Part shown: positions 26,953 to 36,146 of the stretch, piece by piece
How the letters are laid out: every line of letters starts with the position of its first letter
How positions within the stretch are numbered: the first letter of the stretch is position 1
Source: Acidobacteriota bacterium
GTDB lineage: Bacteria; Acidobacteriota; Blastocatellia; Pyrinomonadales; Pyrinomonadaceae
Direction of reading: 5' to 3'
Length of the DNA stretch: 64,000 bases
Assembly (NCBI GenBank): GCA_019639175.1
Contig: JAHBSK010000009.1
Location: 62,001 to 126,000, forward strand
The notes under the pieces: generated by a model
Told to the model about the DNA's origin: nothing
The model's database searches: none
What the model saw: the letters and a program-made list of their open reading frames with translations, nothing else
Program-made: the position numbers and the translations under genes

Positions 26953-27963
26953 GTGAATAAATTTGTCCGAGGACTGATCACAGAATGGCGGCGGCTCGAT
27001 CTGCCCTTTGGCGGCGAAACGATGCTCGTTGCCGTTTCGGGCGGTGCTGATTCCACAGCCCTGCTTCTTGCCCTGAATGACCTTCGTCAGAGAAAAAAGC
27101 TCGATCTACGGTTTGTCGTTGCCCATTTTGACCACGGCCTTCGCGGTGTGGAAAGTGATGCGGATGCGGAGTTTGTAAGGTTATTAGCGGACGAGCTTGG
27201 CTTTGAATATCTTTCACAAAAAGGGAACGTGCAAAAGACCGGAAATCTCGAGCAAAACGCTCGAAATGCAAGGTATGATTTTCTTTTTGACGCCGCCGCG
27301 AAAGAAAAGGCGTATGCGGTTTTGACCGGACATACGTTGAACGATCAGGCGGAAACATTTCTGATGAACCTTATCCGCGGCAGCGGGCCTGACGGTTTGT
27401 CCGCGATGCCGCCAATACGTGAACTGTCGGTCAAACAAGCGGATGACACGCCGCCATACGCGAAGCCTTTGCTTGTGCGGCCTTTGCTGCGGTGGGCGTT
27501 TCGCGATGATACTGAGGAATTTTGCCGATCGCTGAATATCGATTTTCGCACCGACAGGATGAACAACGACCGGTCGTTTACACGGGTCAGGATACGGCAG
27601 GAACTCATCCCGCTTTTGGAAACTTTCAACCCAAAGATCGTCCGGACATTTGCCAAAACCGCTGAACTATTAAAACAAAATGCTGATATTGAGCAAAACA
27701 TCCTAAAAGACCTGGCTTGTCAGACATTTCTGGAGATAAGGCGGCTTAGTGAACTGAAAAAAGCAGAACGTTACGCTGTTATACGCGAATGGCTCCGGCA
27801 CAACGGAGGACATCTGCGCGGTGTTGGAATGGATCACATTGAGGCTATAGAACGCCTGGCTCTTGGCAAAAAAAGCGGAAGAATCGTTGAAATACCAGTT
27901 TTTCAAAGCGTGGTGAAAAAGGACGGCAGACTTGGCTTAAGGCAAATTGAGGTTGAAAATTAG
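26953..27963 (+). CDS. tilS: tRNA(Ile)-lysidine synthetase
   Basis: Converts C34 of the tRNA-Ile CAU anticodon to lysidine so it reads AUA. The PP-loop ATPase motif VAVSGGADST is at residues 26-35, with HFDHGLRGVESDADAEFV, LTGHTLNDQAETFLMNLIRGSG and the RIRQELIPLLETFNP segment. The start is GTG. At 336 residues it has the catalytic domain plus a short helical tail and lacks the larger C-terminal domain of E. coli TilS, as in several other phyla. It precedes ftsH as in many bacteria. Confidence 0.93.
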   Translation: MNKFVRGLITEWRRLDLPFGGETMLVAVSGGADSTALLLALNDLRQRKKLDLRFVVAHFDHGLRGVESDADAEFVRLLADELGFEYLSQKGNVQKTGNLEQNARNARYDFLFDAAAKEKAYAVLTGHTLNDQAETFLMNLIRGSGPDGLSAMPPIRELSVKQADDTPPYAKPLLVRPLLRWAFRDDTEEFCRSLNIDFRTDRMNNDRSFTRVRIRQELIPLLETFNPKIVRTFAKTAELLKQNADIEQNILKDLACQTFLEIRRLSELKKAERYAVIREWLRHNGGHLRGVGMDHIEAIERLALGKKSGRIVEIPVFQSVVKKDGRLGLRQIEVEN

Positions 27964-27984
27964 GGTGTCGGCAACTACAATTTA

Positions 27985-28107
27985 ATGTTGGCGCTTGATG
28001 TCCCGGACTTTGTCTTTGAGAACAACGAAGCAAAGCCGTACGTCATCAAAGAAGATTGGTGCATGGTTCGTGTCAGAGATACGCGAGCTGGGAGGCAAGT
28101 AAATTGA
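27985..28107 (+). CDS. Possible small ORF overlapping the ftsH start
   Basis: A 40-codon ORF ([17 protein letters not shown] and on) in the same reading frame as tilS, 21 bp after its stop, ending with a TGA that overlaps the TTG start of ftsH (TTGA). No ribosome binding site is seen upstream. It could be a leader peptide coupled to ftsH, a relic of a gene between tilS and ftsH, or chance. Composition looks protein-like (acidic plus hydrophobic), but I recognise no family. Confidence 0.3.
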   Translation: MLALDVPDFVFENNEAKPYVIKEDWCMVRVRDTRAGRQVN

Positions 28108-30038
28108 ATTCTAAGGTTAGACAAGTATTTTTGTGGTTAATGATCATCTCCAGCGCGATGCTCTTCGTCTGGTATTTGCAGGGAAGGCAGACAAAACCCG
28201 CGCAGGAGCTGTCCTTTGACGTCGCGCTGACACAGATCAGAAATAAGGATATCAAAGAGGTCACGGTTGGTTCGGACAGCCTTACGCTTACGGACAAAAA
28301 TGACGCCAAGCTGACGGCAAAACTCGATGGCAGCGACGCTACGCGTGATCAGATATATAAGGCGGCTGAAGGGACCGATACAAAGATCACTCTGGAACAG
28401 GCCTCAAGCGGCCTCGGTTGGCTGGTTCTGATAAACGCCTTGCCATTCCTGCTTTTGATAGGTTTTCTTGCGTTCACGCTTCGCCAAATGCAGGCAGGCG
28501 GAAATAAGGCCCTCAGTTTTGGAAAATCAAAGGCCAAACTGCTTAACAATCAGCAGAAACGCGTTACGTTCAAGGATGTGGCCGGTGTCGAAGAAGCCAA
28601 GGAAGAGCTTCAGGAGATCATCGAGTTCCTTAAAGATCCGCAAAAATTTCAAAAGCTTGGCGGAAAGATACCCAAGGGCGTTTTGATGGTCGGCCCTCCG
28701 GGAACCGGCAAGACCCTTATGGCAAAAGCCGTTGCGGGCGAGGCAAATGTGCCTTTCTTCTCGATCTCCGGTTCGGATTTTGTCGAGATGTTCGTCGGTG
28801 TCGGTGCAAGCCGCGTACGCGACCTGTTTGAACAGGGTAAGAAGAACGCTCCGTGCATAATTTTTATTGATGAGATAGATGCCGTAGGCCGTCATCGCGG
28901 TGCGGGACTTGGCGGCGGCCACGATGAACGCGAACAGACGCTCAACCAGCTTCTGGTTGAAATGGACGGTTTCGAATCGAACGAAGGCGTTATCCTGATG
29001 GCTTCGACCAACAGGCCTGATGTTCTCGACCCCGCATTGCTTCGTCCGGGCCGTTTTGACCGCCGCGTCGTTGTCGGCAGGCCCGATGTTCGCGGCCGCG
29101 AAGGCATTCTTAAAGTGCATACACGCAAGATACCGCTTGACGAAAATGTTGACATCAATGTAATTGCACGCGGAACTCCGGGCTTTACCGGAGCCGATCT
29201 TGCAAACATCGTCAACGAAGCAGCTTTGAATGCAGCCCGTTTTAACAAAAAGGTCGTGATGATGTCAGACTTTGAGATCGCCAAGGATAAGGTGATGATG
29301 GGCGCCGAGCGCCGGAGCATGGTGTTGTCTGACGAAGAAAAGAAACTGACGGCCTATCACGAAGCAGGCCATGCGCTCGTCGGGCTGAAAGTGCCGTCTG
29401 CGGATCCGGTTCACAAGGTGACGATCATCCCGCGCGGAATGGCATTGGGCGTGACGCAGCAGCTTCCCGAAGCAGACCGCCACAGCTACACCCGCGAATA
29501 TCTGATGAGCCAGATCGCCATTCTGATGGGCGGACGCATTGCGGAAGAGATCTATTTCGGCGACAACATGGTTACGACCGGCGCGTCGAACGATATCGAA
29601 AGGGCAACGGAACTGGCCCGTGCGATGGTCTGTGAATACGGCATGTCCGGCCTTGGCCCGCTGACCTACGGCAAAAAAGACGAGCAGATCTTCCTTGGCC
29701 GCGAGATAAACCAGCATCGCGATTATTCCGAAGATACCGCGATCAAGATCGACGAAGAGGTCAAAAAGATCGTTTCGGGACAATACGAACTGGCAAGAAA
29801 GGTCATCACCGAAAATTCGGATGCAATGGTCAGATTGTCCGAGGCCCTTTTGGATCAGGAAACGCTTGACAGCGTTCAGATCCGCCGGGTTGTTGCGGGT
29901 TTGCCGCTGGATGCCCGTGAGCCGGATCGTACATCAGGTGATGATGACGGCTCGGCAGAGGTTGCTGATTCTTCCGGTGAGCGGTTCAAAAAGCCGATCC
30001 TGCCGCCGATAACACCGAATAATCCGGCAACGGCGTAA
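28104..30038 (+). CDS. ftsH: ATP-dependent zinc metalloprotease FtsH
   Basis: A membrane-anchored AAA+ protease degrading misfolded and regulatory proteins. The start is taken as TTG 28104 because gggagg lies 8 bases upstream and the product begins (M)[12 protein letters not shown]; the frame is open to 28056. The 644 residues contain two membrane helices ([37 protein letters not shown]) around a periplasmic domain, Walker A GPPGTGKT, Walker [10 protein letters not shown], second region of homology [18 protein letters not shown], and zinc motif HEAGH. The C-terminus is acidic and Pro-rich. A strong terminator follows. Confidence 0.97.
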   Translation: MNSKVRQVFLWLMIISSAMLFVWYLQGRQTKPAQELSFDVALTQIRNKDIKEVTVGSDSLTLTDKNDAKLTAKLDGSDATRDQIYKAAEGTDTKITLEQASSGLGWLVLINALPFLLLIGFLAFTLRQMQAGGNKALSFGKSKAKLLNNQQKRVTFKDVAGVEEAKEELQEIIEFLKDPQKFQKLGGKIPKGVLMVGPPGTGKTLMAKAVAGEANVPFFSISGSDFVEMFVGVGASRVRDLFEQGKKNAPCIIFIDEIDAVGRHRGAGLGGGHDEREQTLNQLLVEMDGFESNEGVILMASTNRPDVLDPALLRPGRFDRRVVVGRPDVRGREGILKVHTRKIPLDENVDINVIARGTPGFTGADLANIVNEAALNAARFNKKVVMMSDFEIAKDKVMMGAERRSMVLSDEEKKLTAYHEAGHALVGLKVPSADPVHKVTIIPRGMALGVTQQLPEADRHSYTREYLMSQIAILMGGRIAEEIYFGDNMVTTGASNDIERATELARAMVCEYGMSGLGPLTYGKKDEQIFLGREINQHRDYSEDTAIKIDEEVKKIVSGQYELARKVITENSDAMVRLSEALLDQETLDSVQIRRVVAGLPLDAREPDRTSGDDDGSAEVADSSGERFKKPILPPITPNNPATA

Positions 30039-30060
30039 CTCTATTGCATAACATAAAAGA

Positions 30061-30100
30061 AAGGATGAGGAACATTGCTTCCTCGTCCTTTTTCTTTTTC
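30061..30100 (+). terminator. Rho-independent terminator of ftsH
   Basis: aaggatgaggaa (30061-30072) pairs with ttcctcgtcctt (30079-30090), 11 of 12 bases, loop cattgc, followed by the T-rich tttcttttt. It lies 23 bp after the ftsH stop. Confidence 0.9.
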
Positions 30101-30126
30101 GCCCGACGCTGATAAATTCTGTGATT

Positions 30127-30969
30127 ATGGAATGGAAGACATCAAAACGGACGCTGAGCCTGAAAAAGACGCTTATAATGGGCATCCTGAATGTAACGCC
30201 AGACAGTTTTTCCGACGGCGGCCGCTACGTGTCTCTCGATTCGGCATTGCGGCAAGCCGAGAGCATGGTTGAGGAAGGAGCGGATATTCTGGACATCGGC
30301 GGAGAATCGACAAGGCCCGGCGCTATGCAGGTTTCGGCAGAAGAAGAGATCGAGCGAGTCGCGGCCGTTATCGAAGCCATTCATGAACGCTTTGATATTC
30401 CGATCTCAATAGACACCTACAAATCAGGCGTTGCCCGCGAAGCCATTCGCGCCGGAGCAGAGATAATCAACGACATATCAGGCCTGCGCTTTGACAGAGA
30501 ACTTGCCAAGGTTGCCGCCGAACACGAAACGGGTTTGGTGCTGATGCATTCGCGCGGAGATTTTGCAACGATGCATTCTCAACCGCCGGTCGATGATATC
30601 TTCGAAGAAGTAGTTGAAGGTCTGCAAAATAGTATTGAGAAAGCGCGTATTACCGGCGTTAAAGATGATCAGATTGCAGTTGATATCGGCATCGGCTTCG
30701 GCAAAACATTTGAGCAAAATCTTGAACTGATCGCAGATCTTGATAGGCTGGTGAACAAGTTCGGTCAGTTCCCTGTTCTGGTCGGTGCTTCCCGCAAATC
30801 TTTTATTGGGAAGATATTGAGTGGTATTTCGGCAACCGAAAGGGTGGAAGGTTCGCTCGCCGCTGCGGTTATTGCCGTTTGGAATGGAGCAAAGATAGTT
30901 CGGGTTCATGATGTTCGTCAAACACGGGATGCGATCCGTGTAACAGAGGCATTGGTTTTAAATAGATAA
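30127..30969 (+). CDS. folP: Dihydropteroate synthase
   Basis: Condenses p-aminobenzoate with dihydropterin pyrophosphate in folate synthesis; the sulfonamide target. The TIM-barrel signatures are MGILNVTPDSFSDGGRY near residue 18, GADILDIGGESTRPG, PISIDTYKSGVA, IINDISGLRFD and LVGASRKSFIGKIL. About 280 residues is the usual length. GTG 30121 two codons upstream is an alternative start; no clear ribosome binding site separates them. The gene begins just after the ftsH terminator. Confidence 0.96.
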   Translation: MEWKTSKRTLSLKKTLIMGILNVTPDSFSDGGRYVSLDSALRQAESMVEEGADILDIGGESTRPGAMQVSAEEEIERVAAVIEAIHERFDIPISIDTYKSGVAREAIRAGAEIINDISGLRFDRELAKVAAEHETGLVLMHSRGDFATMHSQPPVDDIFEEVVEGLQNSIEKARITGVKDDQIAVDIGIGFGKTFEQNLELIADLDRLVNKFGQFPVLVGASRKSFIGKILSGISATERVEGSLAAAVIAVWNGAKIVRVHDVRQTRDAIRVTEALVLNR

Positions 30970-31034
30970 AAAGATTACGGATCGCGGCCGCTTTCAGGTA
31001 ACATAGTAACAATTTCACAATGTTGTTTTTTTCA

Positions 31035-31592
31035 ATGAATCTTCGCGCTGTTCGATACATTACGGCCTTACCGCTTCTTCTTGCGGTACTTGGCTTTACG
31101 GATTGCTATAAGCCCGTGACCAATTCCGGCCTGCCAAAGCATATCAAGACCATTGCGGTTCCGGTCTTTCAGACCGAGGCACAGGGGCTTCGTTACCGTG
31201 TCGAATCAAGGCTGACCGAAGCCGTGACAAAAGAGATCATCAAACGCGGCAACGGGCTGAAGGTACAGGGGACACGTGAAGGCGCTGATGCCGTGATAGA
31301 AGGCGTCGTCAGGGATTTCAGCTTTACGGGCGTTCTGCTTGACCGCGAAGGCCGCGCACGGGTTTATGAGGTGACGATAGTTTCCGCCGTCACGATCCGT
31401 GACCTGAAGGAAAACAAGATATTATTCGACAATCAGAATTTCGTCCTTCGTGATTCGTTTGAATTTTCCTCCGATCCGCGTTCTTTCTTTAATGAAGAAG
31501 ACCCTGCGGTCGAACGCATCGCACGGGCATTTGCCGAATCCGCCGTTTCCGCGTTCGTGAACGGCATAGGTGTTCGTGAGGAGAAAAAATAA
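31035..31592 (+). CDS. lptE: LptE-like LPS-assembly lipoprotein
   Basis: An outer-membrane-associated protein that in other Gram-negatives plugs the LptD barrel and helps insert lipopolysaccharide. After a hydrophobic leader (ITALPLLLAVLGFTDCYKP, with a weak lipobox around the Cys) it shows the LptE layout: HIKTIAVPVFQTEAQGLRYRVESRLTEAV, then ADAVIEGVVRDF and RVYEVTIVSAVTI. The frame is open to 31020; ATG 31035 fits the leader better. It sits directly before holA, the classic lptE-holA arrangement, which strengthens the call. Confidence 0.82.
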   Translation: MNLRAVRYITALPLLLAVLGFTDCYKPVTNSGLPKHIKTIAVPVFQTEAQGLRYRVESRLTEAVTKEIIKRGNGLKVQGTREGADAVIEGVVRDFSFTGVLLDREGRARVYEVTIVSAVTIRDLKENKILFDNQNFVLRDSFEFSSDPRSFFNEEDPAVERIARAFAESAVSAFVNGIGVREEKK

Positions 31593-31613
31593 GCGCTCCA
31601 TGGCGGTAAACTT

Positions 31614-32579
31614 ATGCCGACACTTTCCAAAAGCGAACTCCGCAACGAACTGAGGGCCGGCCGGTTGAGGCCGGTCTATGTGCTTTGTGGCGCCGAAACG
31701 TATCTGAGGAACGCGGCTGCCCGACACATTGCCGATCTGGCGTTTGGCGAAGGCGACCTCCGCGATTTCAATGACGACGAATACAGCCTTACGCGGCCAG
31801 ACGCGATGAAGGATGCCCTTGCCGCCGCCGAGCAAATGCCGATGATGGCGTCGCGACGCGTCATTCGCGTATCGGATGTCCGCGTCGCCGCAACCGCGCA
31901 AAAAGACACGTTGAAGGAAGAGAATGAGGAGGCTCTTAACGCCTATCTTAGCAAGCCGTCTCCAGATACCATTCTGATCTTTGTCGCTGATGAACTTAGC
32001 GGAAATCGAAAGATCTCAAAACTGCTGTCAAAACATGCGCCTCTAGTAGAATTCGAAAGGCTTGCAGGCCCCGAACTCGAACGATGGGCAAATAAGGAGT
32101 TCTCGACGCTGAATTCCACCGTGGACGGAAAGGTTCTGCGAAACCTGCTGGCCCTCGTCGGTTCTGACCTTAACCGCCTGTCCAATGAAATAGCAAAGCT
32201 GTCAGCCGCATCGCTTCCCGGCGGCGAGGTGACGCAGGATCTGGTCGATCAGTTGGTTGAAAGGTCGAATCAAACGGATCATTTTCAGTTGACCAACCTT
32301 CTGATGTCAGGCCGTTCAAAAGAAGCCCTCACCGTTCTTCAAAAGATACTGGATGACGGCGCGGAACCGCTCGCCCTGCTCGGCCTGATCGCCTTTAACT
32401 ATCGCAAACTGGCTGCAACGGTTGGCCGGGTAAATCCTGAACGGCTCAAAAAGGCCATTGCCAGAACCGCCGCCGCCGACCTTGCCATTAAAACTTCGGT
32501 CGGAGGCGGAGGCCCCGCAGGCGCTCGTCTTCAGCTTGAACAACTCGTACTGGAAACGATAATGTCCGGCCAGAAGTGA
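31614..32579 (+). CDS. holA: DNA polymerase III subunit delta
   Basis: The clamp-loader subunit that opens the beta sliding clamp. The 321-residue product has the HolA pattern: RPVYVLCGAETYLRNAAARHI at the N-terminal AAA+-like domain, then VADELSGNRKISKLL, LERWANKEFSTL, LLALVGSDLNRLSNEIAKLSA and NLLMSGRSKEALTVLQKIL in the C-terminal collar domain. There is no Walker A motif, as expected for delta. It follows lptE by 21 bp. Confidence 0.92.
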   Translation: MPTLSKSELRNELRAGRLRPVYVLCGAETYLRNAAARHIADLAFGEGDLRDFNDDEYSLTRPDAMKDALAAAEQMPMMASRRVIRVSDVRVAATAQKDTLKEENEEALNAYLSKPSPDTILIFVADELSGNRKISKLLSKHAPLVEFERLAGPELERWANKEFSTLNSTVDGKVLRNLLALVGSDLNRLSNEIAKLSAASLPGGEVTQDLVDQLVERSNQTDHFQLTNLLMSGRSKEALTVLQKILDDGAEPLALLGLIAFNYRKLAATVGRVNPERLKKAIARTAAADLAIKTSVGGGGPAGARLQLEQLVLETIMSGQK

Positions 32580-32605
32580 ACGGGCCGGACATTTCATTAA
32601 TGGGT

Positions 32606-32697
32606 AAAATTGTAGGGACAGCAGTTGTGGCTGCCCGTGGATCTTCGTCACCTGGGAAAGGAAGACGGGACCGGACTCGCCCTGTCCCTACAATTTT
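32606..32697. repeat. Convergent intergenic hairpin, 16-bp arms
   Basis: aaaattgtagggacag (32606-32621) and ctgtccctacaatttt (32682-32697) are perfect complements. The interior also folds (gcag/ctgc at 32621-32634 and a cccgt/acggg pair). It lies between the convergent holA and zinc-ribbon genes and ends in a T-run, so it may act as a two-way terminator, though it has the design of the repeat-type hairpins. Confidence 0.85.
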
Positions 32698-32743
32698 TCC
32701 GGCGAATCATTACTTGCATTCGTCGGAAATGTCGTTTATCGGA

Positions 32744-33475
32744 TCATAGAGGCTGTAAGCCCAACCCCTGATTCATGTAGTGGTAAAGGCTGTTGAAATC
32801 ATGCAGGGCACGATTAAGTATCAGCGGAAGCTGTTTCAGGTCCTCTGTATTGACTATAAGGTTCAGATTGCGGAGAAATGCGTCGTGAGCGTTCATGGTC
32901 GTTCCGCTGTCCTCCAGCGAAACCAGGAATAATCGGCGTCTTTCCTGTGAATACATCGCGTTCGCCTTTTGCTGAAGAATTGCCGCTCCGCCGTATTCTG
33001 CTGCAAAATCCGGCGAGAATATGACGATCTCCGTTTTTCCTTCGCGGAGCCGCTCATTTGCCTGGGCCGGCGTTTCCGCGATATATACGCGATAACCCGC
33101 CTCCGCCATCATTGCCGCCACGGCATCGCGCTTTTCGCCAAGGCACAAAAGCACACGGCGCGGTTTCTTGTCTATGTCATCATCGGCGTCCAGCGACGCT
33201 TTGCCGGTTTGAAGCGCGGAAAGCAGCGATTTCAAAGCGCTGTTTATCTCAAATTCAGAGGTCTTTTCCGCAAACTCCTTTGCTCCCTGATTCGTAGCCG
33301 GAGCCGGTTTGTTTGCGGCAAGCTGCTGGACCGTGGCAGACCCACCCGCTTTCGGGTCGCGGCTGGCGCGAAGCATATTCTGACAACGCGGGCAACGGAC
33401 CGTAAAACTTCCGTTCGGTATTTTTGATTCGTCAAGCTGAAGCGAGACAGAGCAATTGTCACAACGAATTATCAT
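32744..33475 (-). CDS. Zinc-ribbon (MJ0042-type) protein with receiver-like C-terminal domain
   Basis: A 243-residue cytoplasmic protein. Residues 1-38 form an MJ0042-like zinc ribbon with C5, C8, C28 and C31 (IIRCDNC and VRCPRC). A low-complexity Ala/Lys linker follows, then from about residue 105 an alpha/beta domain (RRVLLCLGEKRDAVAAMMAE, EIVIFSPDFAAEYGG, RLFLVSLED) that resembles a CheY-like receiver without an obvious phospho-acceptor Asp. It lies 43 bp downstream of the PilT/PilU gene on the same strand, so it may take part in twitching control. Function unknown. Confidence 0.65.
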   Translation of the reverse strand: MIIRCDNCSVSLQLDESKIPNGSFTVRCPRCQNMLRASRDPKAGGSATVQQLAANKPAPATNQGAKEFAEKTSEFEINSALKSLLSALQTGKASLDADDDIDKKPRRVLLCLGEKRDAVAAMMAEAGYRVYIAETPAQANERLREGKTEIVIFSPDFAAEYGGAAILQQKANAMYSQERRRLFLVSLEDSGTTMNAHDAFLRNLNLIVNTEDLKQLPLILNRALHDFNSLYHYMNQGLGLQPL

Positions 33476-33518
33476 ATTCTTTGGTTGGCCGTGAAATCCC
33501 TGTTACGGGCTGCACGGA

Positions 33519-34727
33519 TTATTCGATCATATCGAGAACAGAGGAAGAGGACTGGGCCACAGGCGGCGGCGGAGCCAGAGGCTCGACGGCGGGCCGTGCA
33601 GTGCTGCCGTTGTTGACATAATCCTCGGTCGAAGCCAGGCCCTTTAGCTGGAGCAGAAGGTTGTTCTGATTGGTCGCGTAAGACAATCCGTCCTCGAGCG
33701 AGATCTGACCCGCTTCTATCATCTGCCTTATGACCGAGTCAAAATCCTGCATTCCGTCGATCTCGCCATCGCGGATGGCGTCAAGCAATGTCTTGCCCTC
33801 GCTTTCGCCTTTTTCGATATATTCCCGGGTACGCGGGTTCGATTTGAGTATCTCGACTGCGGCGATCCTGCCTTTTCCGTCGCCGCGAGGAATAAGACGC
33901 TGTGAAACGATATATCGAAACGTTTGCGCCAGACGTGTTCTGATGATGCGCTCCTCGTTCTTTGGATAAAGGCCGATTATGCGGTCGATGGTCTTTGACG
34001 CGTCTATTGTGTGCAGCGTTGAAAGAACAAGGTGGCCTGTTTCCGCCGCCTCAAGGGCAATTTCGGCGGTTTCCAGGTCACGCATCTCGCCGACCAGTAT
34101 TACCTTAGGAGCCTGACGAAGAGCGGCGCGAAGAGCGGAAGCAAAATCCTTGGTATCGGCTCCGACCTCGCGTTGGTTTATCGTGCTCTTTTTGTGGTTG
34201 TGAAGAAATTCTATCGGGTCTTCTATAGTGACGATGTGGTAGCTCTTTGTCTCGTTTATGCGGTCGATGATAGCGGCCAGCGTCGAGCTTTTTCCAGAAC
34301 CGGTAGGCCCGGTCAGCAACACGACACCGTTTCTCAGGTCTGATATCTGGGCCAGTTGCGGCGGCAGATTAAGCGCCTCAAAACTTGGGATGTCATGCGG
34401 AATGACACGCATGACTATCGAATAAGAATTGCGCTGCTGAAATATGTTCACGCGAAAACGGCATTTGCCGGGCAATGCATAGCTCAGGTCAGCGGTTCTG
34501 TTGTTGGCAAGCTGAACTGCCGCTTCGGCGTTGTCGCGAAGAATGGCCATCGCGATCATTTCTGTCTGAAAAGCGGACAGGCGGCCCAATCCCAGCGGGG
34601 TTGCCGAGTAAAGGGTGCCGTTGATCTCAACCTGCGGTTTTTGCCCGCATGAAAAGTTAAGATCGCTGACATTATCAGAGATGGCCAGCATCTGCTCAAT
34701 AATGGGTGCTACGTCAAGCAAACTCAT
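33519..34727 (-). CDS. Type IV pilus retraction ATPase, PilT/PilU family
   Basis: A hexameric motor ATPase that depolymerises type IV pili. The start is ATG 34727 (MSLLDVAPIIEQMLAISDN); the frame is open further upstream without conservation. The 402-residue product has PAS-like N-terminal strands, Walker A GPTGSGKSSTLAAIID, the Asp box VTIEDPIEF, Walker B VILVGEMRDLETAEIAL, the His box GHLVLSTLHT and a C-terminal QRLIPR segment. The last 30 residues are Pro/Ser-rich. No other pilus genes are in the window. PilT and PilU cannot be separated by eye. Confidence 0.92.
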   Translation of the reverse strand: MSLLDVAPIIEQMLAISDNVSDLNFSCGQKPQVEINGTLYSATPLGLGRLSAFQTEMIAMAILRDNAEAAVQLANNRTADLSYALPGKCRFRVNIFQQRNSYSIVMRVIPHDIPSFEALNLPPQLAQISDLRNGVVLLTGPTGSGKSSTLAAIIDRINETKSYHIVTIEDPIEFLHNHKKSTINQREVGADTKDFASALRAALRQAPKVILVGEMRDLETAEIALEAAETGHLVLSTLHTIDASKTIDRIIGLYPKNEERIIRTRLAQTFRYIVSQRLIPRGDGKGRIAAVEILKSNPRTREYIEKGESEGKTLLDAIRDGEIDGMQDFDSVIRQMIEAGQISLEDGLSYATNQNNLLLQLKGLASTEDYVNNGSTARPAVEPLAPPPPVAQSSSSVLDMIE

Positions 34728-34749
34728 TTGAAGGAAGACTCCTGGAAAT

Positions 34750-34812
34750 AAAAAAGGCGGAAGGACAAAAGGCCGGAGATATGGCTGATGGAACGGCAAG
34801 GCTTTTTCCGCC
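34750..34812 (-). terminator. Probable terminator downstream of thiE
   Basis: On the minus strand ggcggaa (34812-34806) pairs with ttccgcc (34762-34756), with an inner aaagcc/ggcctt pairing, followed by a run of T. It lies between the thiE stop and the PilT-family start. The loop is long, so it could instead be another repeat-type hairpin. The rest of 34813-34962 shows nothing recognisable. Confidence 0.55.
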
Positions 34813-34962
34813 AGACCAATGCCTCAAATATTATCACTCAAAGCACCTCAGAAATGCAAGTAAAATTTTATCAAATTTATACAATGTTAAACCTACGGGC
34901 GTTAAATTATAGAAAGGCTGCGTTTTGTAAGGCGGAATAAGAAGTTTGTGAAAAGAGCGAGA

Positions 34963-35589
34963 TCAGGCCGCGCGTTCCAAAAGGCGTTGGTAGTTTGAGG
35001 CGATGCCATCTTTCGAATCGAGAACGGCATTGATCACGGCGACGCAATTAGCTCCCGTGTCCAATACATCTTTGATATTTTCAGCATTTATCCCGCCAAT
35101 GGCAACTATTGGAATGTCCGGGATCAAGTTCCTGATCTCGGCAAGAGCTTTAAGGCCGGTGACCGGCTCACGGTCAGATTTTGTGGCAGTGTCAAAGATC
35201 GGGCCAAAAGCAATATAGTCAATAGGCTGTTCGGACGCCTGTTTTACCTGTTCCAGATCATGCGTGGAAATGCCGATGACGGCATCTTCGCCCAATATGC
35301 GGCGGGCCGATGCGGGCGGAAGATCTCCCTGGCCGAGATGAACTCCGTCAGCCTGGGTCAACATTGCTATGTCTATGCGGTCGTTGATGATGACCCTGGC
35401 GCCGTTTTCACGTGCCATTCTAACGGCCGGAAACGCTTCAGCCAAAAACTCACCCGCAGAAAGGTCCTTTTCGCGGAGTTGGATCAGCGTCGCGCCGGCT
35501 TTTGTAAGCTGCCGGACCTGCTCGGCGTGGCTAATCCCGCTGATCTCGCGGTTCGTCAGAGGATATATTACTGGTAATTGGATACGCAA
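34963..35589 (-). CDS. thiE: Thiamine-phosphate synthase
   Basis: Couples the hydroxymethylpyrimidine and thiazole phosphates to thiamine monophosphate. The 208-residue TIM barrel shows GATLIQLREKDLSAGEF (pyrophosphate/HMP binding Arg and Lys), VIINDRIDIAMLTQADGVHLGQGDLP, IGISTHDLEQ, DYIAFGPIFDTATK and IPIVAIGGINAENI. No TPP-riboswitch-like element was seen upstream. It lies 11 bp from an acetyltransferase gene on the same strand and is probably co-transcribed with it. Confidence 0.95.
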   Translation of the reverse strand: MRIQLPVIYPLTNREISGISHAEQVRQLTKAGATLIQLREKDLSAGEFLAEAFPAVRMARENGARVIINDRIDIAMLTQADGVHLGQGDLPPASARRILGEDAVIGISTHDLEQVKQASEQPIDYIAFGPIFDTATKSDREPVTGLKALAEIRNLIPDIPIVAIGGINAENIKDVLDTGANCVAVINAVLDSKDGIASNYQRLLERAA

Positions 35590-35600
35590 TTTTCTTTAGT

Positions 35601-36134
35601 TCAAAACAAGGATTTTGTCATTAAAAATCCGTCCTCTCCATTGTGATAATAGCTGTCCAATCGCTGGACGCAGGCGTAACCTGCCATCTGATAAAGCGCT
35701 TGGGCCGTGGTATTGCTTACGCGCACCTCCAATGCAACTATGGAAAGCCCTTTTTCCGCAAGTCTGCCTTCCAGGTGTTCCAACAGCCGTGAAGCAAGCC
35801 CTCTTCGCCTGTGTTCCGGGGCAATGCCGATGGTCGTCAGATGTGCCGTTCCGTTCGTGTTGCGGATAGCAAAAATAAACCCTACCATCTCACCTGCTTC
35901 GGTCAGCATTTGATAAGAGATTGTTTCCGGGTCGTTCAAAAGATATGCAAACGTAGCTTTTGTATAATTTTCGCCGTTGAGAAAGCATCTTGCATTAAGC
36001 CGGACAAGTTCCCTGACGCTCTTTGAGGTCAGCGGTTGTATCGCATAGCGTGTTTCCGGCGCAGGTATCACTGCTTCCGCCCGGACAGGCCTGACCGGCA
36101 GCAGCATCTGTTTGATCGTTTGGAAAACCGCCAT
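35601..36134 (-). CDS. GNAT family N-acetyltransferase (RimI-like)
   Basis: A 177-residue acetyl-CoA-dependent acyltransferase. After an N-terminal extension (about 30 residues) it has AYLLNDPETISYQM, VGFIFAIRNTNGTAHLTTIGIAPEHRRRGLASRLLEHL (with the acetyl-CoA loop HRRRGLAS) and VALEVRVSNTTAQALYQMAGY, the order seen in RimI-type N-terminal acetyltransferases. The 30-residue extension is not typical of RimI. It sits between queA and thiE on the same strand with 11-12 bp spacings, suggesting one transcript. Confidence 0.88.
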   Translation of the reverse strand: MAVFQTIKQMLLPVRPVRAEAVIPAPETRYAIQPLTSKSVRELVRLNARCFLNGENYTKATFAYLLNDPETISYQMLTEAGEMVGFIFAIRNTNGTAHLTTIGIAPEHRRRGLASRLLEHLEGRLAEKGLSIVALEVRVSNTTAQALYQMAGYACVQRLDSYYHNGEDGFLMTKSLF

Positions 36135-36146
36135 AAACCAAGATCT

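Noticed and set aside
35590..35600. TPP riboswitch controlling thiE
   Set aside because: There is no room upstream of thiE, and no THI-box-like sequence was seen before queA or the acetyltransferase gene either.
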